Origin: Podila epigama
Taxonomy: Eukaryota > Mortierellomycota > Mortierellomycetes > Mortierellales > Mortierellaceae
Assembly (NCBI GenBank): GCA_015679605.1
Contig: JAAAVE010000358.1
Location: 1,989 to 21,510, forward strand
Length of the DNA: 19,522 nucleotides
Reading direction: 5' to 3'
The translations under genes were made by a program, and so were the position numbers. The first letter of the stretch is position 1; each line of letters starts with the position of its first letter. A model generated the notes under the pieces. The model was not told the DNA's origin, searched no databases, and was given only the letters and a program-made list of their open reading frames with translations. Below are positions 14,501 through 19,522 of the stretch, piece after piece.

Positions 14501-15589
14501 GAGTGCTGGTGTCAGTGTTGGTGTGGCAAAAATGTGAGTTTTGTCAGAAGGAACATGGGACACTACCACATTCCGGGGGGGTTGAGTCGACGAGGTACCC
14601 GTATGGCCACTCCCGACTCCAGCGTCAGGATCTGCTGGGACATCTGGCGTTGGTGGTACCACATTACGGGGAGGCTTGGTGCTCGTGTAAGTTGTACTCA
14701 ATCCCAATGGGGCGCATTTTTCAGGCGGTACCAAATTCCGGGGAGACTTGACACTCATGCGACTTGAACTTGCTCCTAGTGGGATGAGACATTTTTCTGG
14801 TGGAAACAAATTGCGAGGGGGCTTGGTGTTGGCGCGACTGCTTCCGACGCCAGCACCGGTATCTGTCGGGACATATGGCACTGGTGGTCCCGAGTGCCGA
14901 GGAGGCGTGATACTCATGCGACTTGCACTAGTTCCCAATGGACCACATTTTTCTGGTGGGAACAAATTCCGAGGTGGTTTGGTGCTCGTGCGACTGCTTC
15001 CGACACCTGCGTCTGCGCCAGAAATCAATGGAGCACATTTTTCTGGCGGGAACAAATTTCGGGGAGGTTTTGTGCTTGTGAGGCTGCTCCCGGCAAGTGC
15101 ACTCATATCTGTTGGAGTATGTGGCTCTGTCAGCGGCGGTTGTAGCTTACTCAATGGTGGCTCTGGGAACAATGGGATGACATCCATCAATTCTATGGGT
15201 AAATCGTCGTTGGGCGATGTAGATGCCCCGACGTTGACATTGGACTGATTCCCATGGAAACCTAGAGTGAATTCAGTTTTGACAGCACTAATGGTCGGAC
15301 GCGATGGGGGTTCCGCCAAATTGAATCTTACTTGACGACGCAATTGAGGTCCCAAGGTGTTGTTGCTGTTGTTTGTAGCGGTGGCGGTGATGTTGGAGGT
15401 ATCAACGGTAGTGTTGTTGTTGATGGAGTCGTCGACATTGCGAAAGAGGTGGGAGGATGGTTCAGAGTTGCGTTCGGTGTTGCAGCGCAAGAGCGTTCTT
15501 GATTCCGTGCTTCCATCCGACAAAGTCTGCGAAGAACAAGATGGGCTACTGGGGGGTGTACTATCGCCATCGCTACCTTCTGCAGGCAT
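11555..15589 (-). CDS. Unknown Ser/Pro/Thr-rich, apparently disordered 1344-residue protein with internal repeats
   Basis: A single open frame of 1344 codons with no need for an intron; a frame this long is unlikely by chance. I do not recognise the family. Composition is dominated by Ser, Pro and Thr, with poly-Thr, poly-Gln, poly-Asn and poly-Pro tracts, no membrane segment and no folded-domain signature. Residues 174-347 hold seven degenerate copies of KPPRNLFPPEKC; residues 510-553 hold four copies of an 11-residue TTASSPPQPPT-like unit. Arg-flanked hydrophobic patches stand out from the low-complexity background: RRQVRFNL (84-91), RRSVGFFPP (445-453), and LGQFFFPKTKSKGK in the C-terminal quarter. 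The tail is rich in Lys/Glu and ends in RQFM. The start at 15589 follows a leader without an upstream ATG below a TATA-like box. A scaffold or regulatory role is possible but not shown. Hidden introns cannot be excluded. Confidence 0.65.
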   Translation of the reverse strand: MPAEGSDGDSTPPSSPSCSSQTLSDGSTESRTLLRCNTERNSEPSSHLFRNVDDSINNNTTVDTSNITATATNNSNNTLGPQLRRQVRFNLAEPPSRPTISAVKTEFTLGFHGNQSNVNVGASTSPNDDLPIELMDVIPLFPEPPLSKLQPPLTEPHTPTDMSALAGSSLTSTKPPRNLFPPEKCAPLISGADAGVGSSRTSTKPPRNLFPPEKCGPLGTSASRMSITPPRHSGPPVPYVPTDTGAGVGSSRANTKPPRNLFPPEKCLIPLGASSSRMSVKSPRNLVPPEKCAPLGLSTTYTSTKPPRNVVPPTPDVPADPDAGVGSGHTGTSSTQPPRNVVVSHVPSDKTHIFATPTLTPALYRTKSVLHQQQQKDRSRVVASTSTFVPTPDPEPSSTPLSASTSSTSSFAARFLQFSGLARTKSNGSDLESSKTSNPFKKGHRRSVGFFPPDREALRSLQDSAPKSNRTSAPILHAPTPPPRVSPRRTRIAVTFPSLPPTHPSPVPVTTASSPAQPPATTESSPPQPPTTTASSPPQSPVTAVSCPPQAPTTTPLSHSHTQSNVAAPISPPSLPPNAENVSSHPSDSTSQDISLQQDTTPTQALDEDQNTTCTRGEVRRRTSAGTLLAQTIDSGLAPSFFGLNKTPSYPEHESSSVHTIRTVPQPSSPTLHTPSTRVRRQRPLSARVYHAPHTFSGTSPGTGFSLTSFSVAMNLCGLVAAPPPLTRSTVPASALTPSAPRASTSASTTAPALQHPTTAVPMTTPVSNRRVASGEEGTTTVVAGPSGPPAPASAPVPIPTPTSSLPPCPLQRRINYGQRIRISPRSAPLSTFSSSPLTNFSSLPRDNQNLAEPQITQQQQQEHAQRAPLQPSRSILDRGRPRSYHPSGNSPPPLPPPIISLPQRASNSRRRSQRERDYDSRSPGYDTEGTTTTTTTTASSVTPQTTHLPSADPLTVSPSSLPTSLPVSSSSPVAFDAYVETAFFAASCPLELLWPSTTETEADNRSNVVETSQTNELSEVTTMEERELSSHQRIDEVQTRPSPSPSPSLSSSSFSSSSQPPPRTLLGVAPIPIPIPRRENTTISMPSSPPPPQPPPSPSPSSLSIVSRCRRALSPKRDDSFERSGDHFSIESNPSTGAKGSIRDSHQRQRQDNVNTIANDALGSSRRPPNAVPSTSSIAHQTMSQPPSNFPSSSFSGPFSSSPSSSVPSSLSSSPAFGRHITKLGQFFFPKTKSKGKERQQQDMVCKTTQTSENNNSNNSNNKNKGKKVMTRDAEVVQERYQERDQEWEEEQRTEADVEMKDMNQGASFQGTRGGPESDHRSSGQMESMPLDHIDTPIARQFM
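13931..14062 (-). repeat. Coding tandem repeat, 11-residue Pro/Ser/Thr unit
   Basis: Four consecutive 33-nt units start at residues 510, 521, 532 and 543 of the disordered protein, each of the form TT-x-SSPPQ-x-P-x. The period is exact, unlike the looser KPPRN array 0.5 kb away, which suggests more recent duplication or constrained spacing. Confidence 0.8.
14555..15082 (-). repeat. Coding tandem repeat, KPPRN[L/V][F/V]PPEKC units
   Basis: Seven units start at residues 174, 204, 228, 256, 281, 305 and 336 of the disordered protein, with spacing of 24-31 residues. Three are perfect (KPPRNLFPPEKC), one is KSPRNLVPPEKC, and three are diverged. Spacers share Gly-Val-Gly-Ser-Ser-Arg and Ala-Pro-Leu pieces. 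Cys is rare in the rest of the protein, so the regular Lys-Cys ending is notable. Confidence 0.85.
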
Positions 15590-16488
15590 TATTATAGTGA
15601 TAGTTGTTATGAACTTTTTTGAGTGGAAACGAAGTGTTTACGATTTGTGAGGGAAAGGAGGGGAAGGGGGAAGGCAAATAAAAGAATGAATCAAGAGACG
15701 AAAAGAGCAATGAAGTAGGGGTTTTCCAACGGTCGTTACGTTTATATAAACTTTTTTTGACTCCTGCATGACGACCTTGTCTTTCTTTCCATTCAGAGAG
15801 AAAATAAAAAATTAAAGAATCGAGGGTAGGTTGATAGCAAGTTGCCAACATTTCTTTCTTCGTCCTACATCCTGCAGAATGGTTAAAAAGGGAGGGATAA
15901 AGAACACGGACAACAACAACAACAAAAAAAAAAAAAGTAAATCTCCTTTGTCATGGCTCACAGTGTGGCAACAATGCATGCATGGGTAGGGGAATTAAAA
16001 AGAGGCGAACTGTTTGTGGTGGCGACAATTATGAAATGTGGTTTGTGCGTTTTTGTTTGGTGTGGAAACTCTTTCAACGCGTTTTTTTTGTTCACCTCGC
16101 GAAACGCGAAAATGTGACTGTTTATCCTCTTTGAGGGCAACTTCCCAAAAAAACGTGATTTCATGAGTTGAAGGCAAAAAAAGGATTTGGGTCCAAGAAA
16201 AAAAACACACACTCGCCCGCATTCACTCATTCCATTCCATTCATTCATTCATTCATGCACGTACCATTTCAACATCAAGTAAGAAGGAACCCATCGAATG
16301 TGCAAAGTTACCATGGAGACAATCAATAGATAGTGGCCAAGGGAAGAAGGAAGAAGAGGGCTCCTTTCCATTCTTCAAAAAGGATAAACCAGCGACAATA
16401 TTAACACAGCCTCCTTACTCTTTATCCTTTCATAATACAACATGTGCATCTCGGAAGATCTCAATAGAAAGAAAACAGTAAATCCACA
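15590..16488. promoter_or_regulatory. Divergent intergenic region between the disordered-protein and NELF-C/D genes
   Basis: About 900 bp hold both promoters. A palindromic TATA-like TTTATATAAA lies at 15741-15750, about 150 bp from the minus-strand start. Also present: a CAA/A-run near 15910-15937, GCATGCATG near 15975, and a CATT-repeat near 16224-16256. Minus-strand frames at 15573-15851 and 15958-16248 show no family features. An upstream ATG at 16442 precedes the NELF-C/D start. Confidence 0.55.
15741..15750 (-). promoter_or_regulatory. TATA-like box for the disordered-protein gene
   Basis: TTTATATAAA is self-complementary and lies 152 bp upstream of ATG 15589 on the minus strand. A start site roughly 30 bp below it would give a leader with no ATG before 15589, consistent with the chosen start. 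The element could equally act on the plus strand. Confidence 0.35.
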
Positions 16489-16576
16489 ATGTCAACATCA
16501 GAGGCCATGCAATCGTTTCAAGAACCAGACGCGATTCTCGAACCCAATATTGTCGAGAACCTCGCAGGTTACATGA
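16442..16576 (+). promoter_or_regulatory. Upstream ORF overlapping the NELF-C/D start
   Basis: An ATG at 16442 opens a 44-codon frame in a different phase that runs over the NELF-C/D ATG (16489) and stops at 16574-16576. If the transcript starts above 16442, ribosomes using it would bypass the main start. The transcription start is unknown, so this may lie outside the mRNA. Confidence 0.35.
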
Positions 16577-19482
16577 AGGAAGGAGGGCAACCGATTCTAC
16601 TGGTCAACACACTCTCGAGCAGTTATGTTGGCATGCCAGAAATGTGCAACCTCATGGCAGGATGGGCCACTGAATTCGATATCGACCCTGTTGAAGTCAT
16701 GCAGGAGGCGTTGAAGGAACAGCTCATGGAGCGATTCGATCCCAAAAGTGTTGATCAAAAGTTCATGTCTGGCTCTGTAAGTTTGCATGCAACACGCAAA
16801 GTGGTCATACCTTTTCAGGACAAAGTTACTCAGGACGCTCGCTCATGTATTTCGTTTTTTTTATTATTATTTTTATTTGGTGCCCCAGGGTCAACCCGAG
16901 TTCCTGGCGCCCATGATCCAAAACCCGTTCTGGAGATCGGTCATTTACGAACTTTCTGAACAGCACAAAAAGTGCAAACTACTTAATTTTGCCATCCAGG
17001 TATCAGCTTGTTGTTGACAGCGTTTGGTTCGTGTACTAAAGAACAAGATGTCAAAATTCCTCTCTTTTGACGTGTCATTCGATTCGCTTTTTGTCATCCT
17101 ATTTTTTGTAGCGTATTTCGGATGCAGGATATCAAGGAGAAATCGCTAGTGTGGCGACAGCATCGACATTCCTTAGAGTCTTTTCTGGTGTACTACTGGA
17201 TTCCTTGGACAAACTACGGGAAGAAGACGATGTTGGACTGTTGAATCGACTCCCAGACTTGGTCGTATGTGTGAATTTGCCATCTGTCTCCAAGGACAAT
17301 CTTTGTTTCTTTTTGTTTTCTTTCTTACTTTGTTGTACAAAGAGTTTCATGAGTACGGACGTCAAAGGATGGATATTGACTTTTATTGGATCTCACCATG
17401 GTCTTTAATAGAAAGTTTGCTGTCAGAGCGAACATACATACCTGTTCACCCAGGTTCTACTCTTTCGGCTAATGAAGACAGATCGAGGATTACCACTCAA
17501 GAGGATATCAAAGGAACTCGAATCTGGCGTACTGGAAAAGTTCAACAGGTAAATCAGGAAGATCCAGTATTTTTATTTCTCGAGCTCTTTCAAGGTTGTT
17601 ACATCGCCACTTGTATTCACATTATTTTCGACGTTATGGAATATAGACCTCCTTTGGTAGCTATTCTCAGGATGTTACTCGCAGGCACTTCTTCAAGTGT
17701 AACAAGCGCTATTTCAGCCATTTTACAGTCACGTGTTCCTTCACCTGGTGATGTGATGTTGGTAGGTTGACACGCGTGCCAAGGGAGAACAGACTTGAGT
17801 TTTCATAAGAGAAAAATGATACTCGGTAGCTTGTTGCATTTCTCACAGGAATATGCCTTTCTTTTCGTTTCTGTGCTTAATGGTTGAATAGCTCCATAAG
17901 GCCTATACTAGCGACGATCCTCCATCTGCCTTCTTTTTGCGTGACCCAGAGTTTTTCGGTAAGTTGACAGATTCTGTCTAGTCCGTGGATGAAGAGGACA
18001 ATACCTGTTGGTATAAATATATTAATCATCAGGTGTACTCTCTCTCTCTCTATTGAATAGAAATCATGCTATCTTCCATTTTTGTGCCAAGTTTCAAAGG
18101 CGGAGTGGTCAAACAGGATCACAAGGAAAAGTATTTATGGCTCATTGCGTACGCTGCAAGTGTTCAGGAGGTGGATGAAAAGGTAACAGATACCTCAGAA
18201 GTCCAGGCAACCTATGAAGCATTGAATGCCCTGGAGGACACGCTATCAAAACGGACTGCAGGAACTGACTTGACACCTATTCTCAAGAACCTCCTGATTG
18301 CCATTGAGTAAGTTCCTGTGTTCCTTTTCCAACCTGTACATGACTACCACTTTGTTACTTTGATGACATGGATGATATTCTGACATGATGCGGTATATTT
18401 GAATTTTTTTGAAACTATACAACAATAGGACGCCAGTTGCATCTATGGCGCTGCTGTACTGGATTCAATTTGTGATTCGAGAGACGAGTTATATTGAGAC
18501 TTACTTTAGAAGTCATGAAGTGCCTCTACCATTACTGCTCATCGAAGAGGTATTGTAACCTTGACTAGCACCTCTCGAAAGAAGTTCCTTCTTTTGAACG
18601 GTTTAAAGGTTGATTCTAACAGATGCCTGCAAAATGACTTTGATCTCTTGTTTGTTTTAGATGGCATACCAGCATCCTCTACAACAAGCAAACATTTTTA
18701 GCACGTTGGTCGACTTTTTCGAGGCACCTCTAGAGTTGAACCCTGAAATCATGGTACGTTGTCTTTGGGGACCGTTTGTTTGTATGCTTGTTTTCTCTAG
18801 CTCTGCTACATGGGATATGCTAGTGTGATGGTCAAGGACAAAAAGGAAGGTGGCAATGGTTTATTTTTATCTGCAAAAAAAGACGGGGTAACTCATTCTT
18901 CACCTTAATATCCTTCTTATTCTCGTGTATGGCGTGCCTGTGTAGATGACTTATCGCAAGTCGATTCTGGACCGAATGATTTATCTGATTCAGTTGAATT
19001 ATGCATTGCCAGTGCTGGACTATATTCGAGTGCGGGCACGGAAGATGGACCAGTCACTATCGATGCACTTTGTCAAGAAGGTGTTGGAGATGGTTCGAGG
19101 CCCGTATTCGAAAAAGTTTATCGAGGGCATGGGTCAGATGATTGAAGAGATTGTCGATGTCATTAAGAAGACTGATACAGAACCCATTGTTCGCACGTGG
19201 TTAGGTGAGTTGCATGTCTTGTTTGTTTTTCGTTCTTGCTCTTCTTTACTTTTGTGTACATTGTGAAAGTGGTGCAGGGTGTACAAAAGAACATGTCATA
19301 GGATTGACTCTGTTTTTTTTAATTATCTCTTAATAATGTTAATAGGCGAAGTAGTAGCTCAATCTGATGATGTGGACATGTCAACACCTCCAGCTGCAGC
19401 TACGACCTCGGATAATGCACCGGATGCATGGTTGACAACTGTGACAGAGCTTCAGAAACGACTCGACGAATCTCGTCGGTGA
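16489..19482 (+). CDS. NELF-C/D (TH1) subunit homologue of the negative elongation factor
   Basis: Exons: 16489-16776, 16889-16999, 17112-17264, 17412-17548, 17647-17761, 17892-17958, 18061-18307, 18429-18549, 18661-18753, optional 18801-18887, 18946-19204 and 19346-19482. All phases match, giving 604 residues (575 without the optional exon); animal NELF-D has about 590. TH1-family signatures run collinearly along the protein: HFDP-like RFDPKSVDQ near residue 86, ISDAGYQGE (135-143), SEHTYLF (190-196), TSDDPP after a GDVMLLHK block, QDHKEKYLWLIAYAASV (309-325), and LDRMIYLI with YALPVLDYIR. The fourth exon is certain only in the frame giving SEHTYLF; another frame runs open across it and its neighbours. 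In animals NELF-C/D joins NELF-A, -B and -E and holds RNA polymerase II near promoters. The C-tail after the last conserved helix is Ala/Thr-rich and unfamiliar. No partner subunit is encoded in the window. Confidence 0.9.
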
Positions 19483-19522
19483 AAGCCATATTGTGATTTT
19501 TATCTTTTTTTTTTTTCTTTTT

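Noticed and set aside
15573-15851. 92-codon minus-strand frame overlapping the start of the disordered-protein ORF, a possible upstream ORF.
   Set aside because: Its ATG lies above the TATA-like box at 15741-15750, so it is probably outside the mRNA. No family features are seen.
16224-16256. CATT/CATTC repeat considered as a transposon end or array.
   Set aside because: Short simple repeat with no inverted partner, no target-site duplication and no nearby transposase.
17267-17770. Long open frame across exons 4 and 5 of the NELF-C/D gene, which would give one continuous exon.
   Set aside because: A different frame with acceptor at 17411 and donor at 17549 yields SEHTYLF and a phase-2 join to 17647, matching the TH1 family. 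The continuous frame gives unfamiliar, intron-like sequence.

Overview
The window is eukaryotic nuclear DNA, most likely from an early-diverging filamentous fungus (Mucoromycota/Mortierellomycota type). The reasons are: many short GT-AG introns (about 47-150 nt) with TAG/CAG acceptors, small intergenic gaps with T-rich and CT-rich leaders, no bacterial operon or ribosome-binding-site structure, and a gene set mixing conserved fungal genes with a NELF-C/D (TH1) subunit that yeasts are known to lack. The taxon is an inference from gene content and architecture only.

Layout, left to right: (1) 334-2419 (+), 3' part of a vezatin-like (myosin-binding/peroxisome inheritance type) gene whose start is not visible; (2) 4005-2580 (-), a four-exon M20 metallopeptidase/ArgE-like deacylase with all metal ligands; (3) 4222-7208 (+), a six-exon SUV3-type mitochondrial RNA helicase; (4) 8002-11407 (+), an eight-exon MCM6 replicative helicase subunit, with one GC-AG intron; (5) 15589-11555 (-), a single 1344-residue ORF for a Ser/Pro/Thr-rich, apparently disordered protein of unknown function carrying two internal tandem repeats; (6) 16489-19482 (+), an 11- or 12-exon NELF-C/D (TH1) homologue. 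Exon-intron structures were worked out by hand from splice signals, phase matching and remembered family conservation; no alignment was run.

The genes do not form one pathway. Genes 1/2 and 4/5 are convergent with only about 150 bp between stops. Genes 2/3 are divergent over 216 bp, and genes 5/6 are divergent over about 900 bp. No RNA gene, transposon, CRISPR array or prophage was recognised. The most notable content is the fungal NELF-C/D gene, with a possible 87-nt cassette exon and an overlapping upstream ORF, and the unknown repeat-bearing disordered protein next to it.
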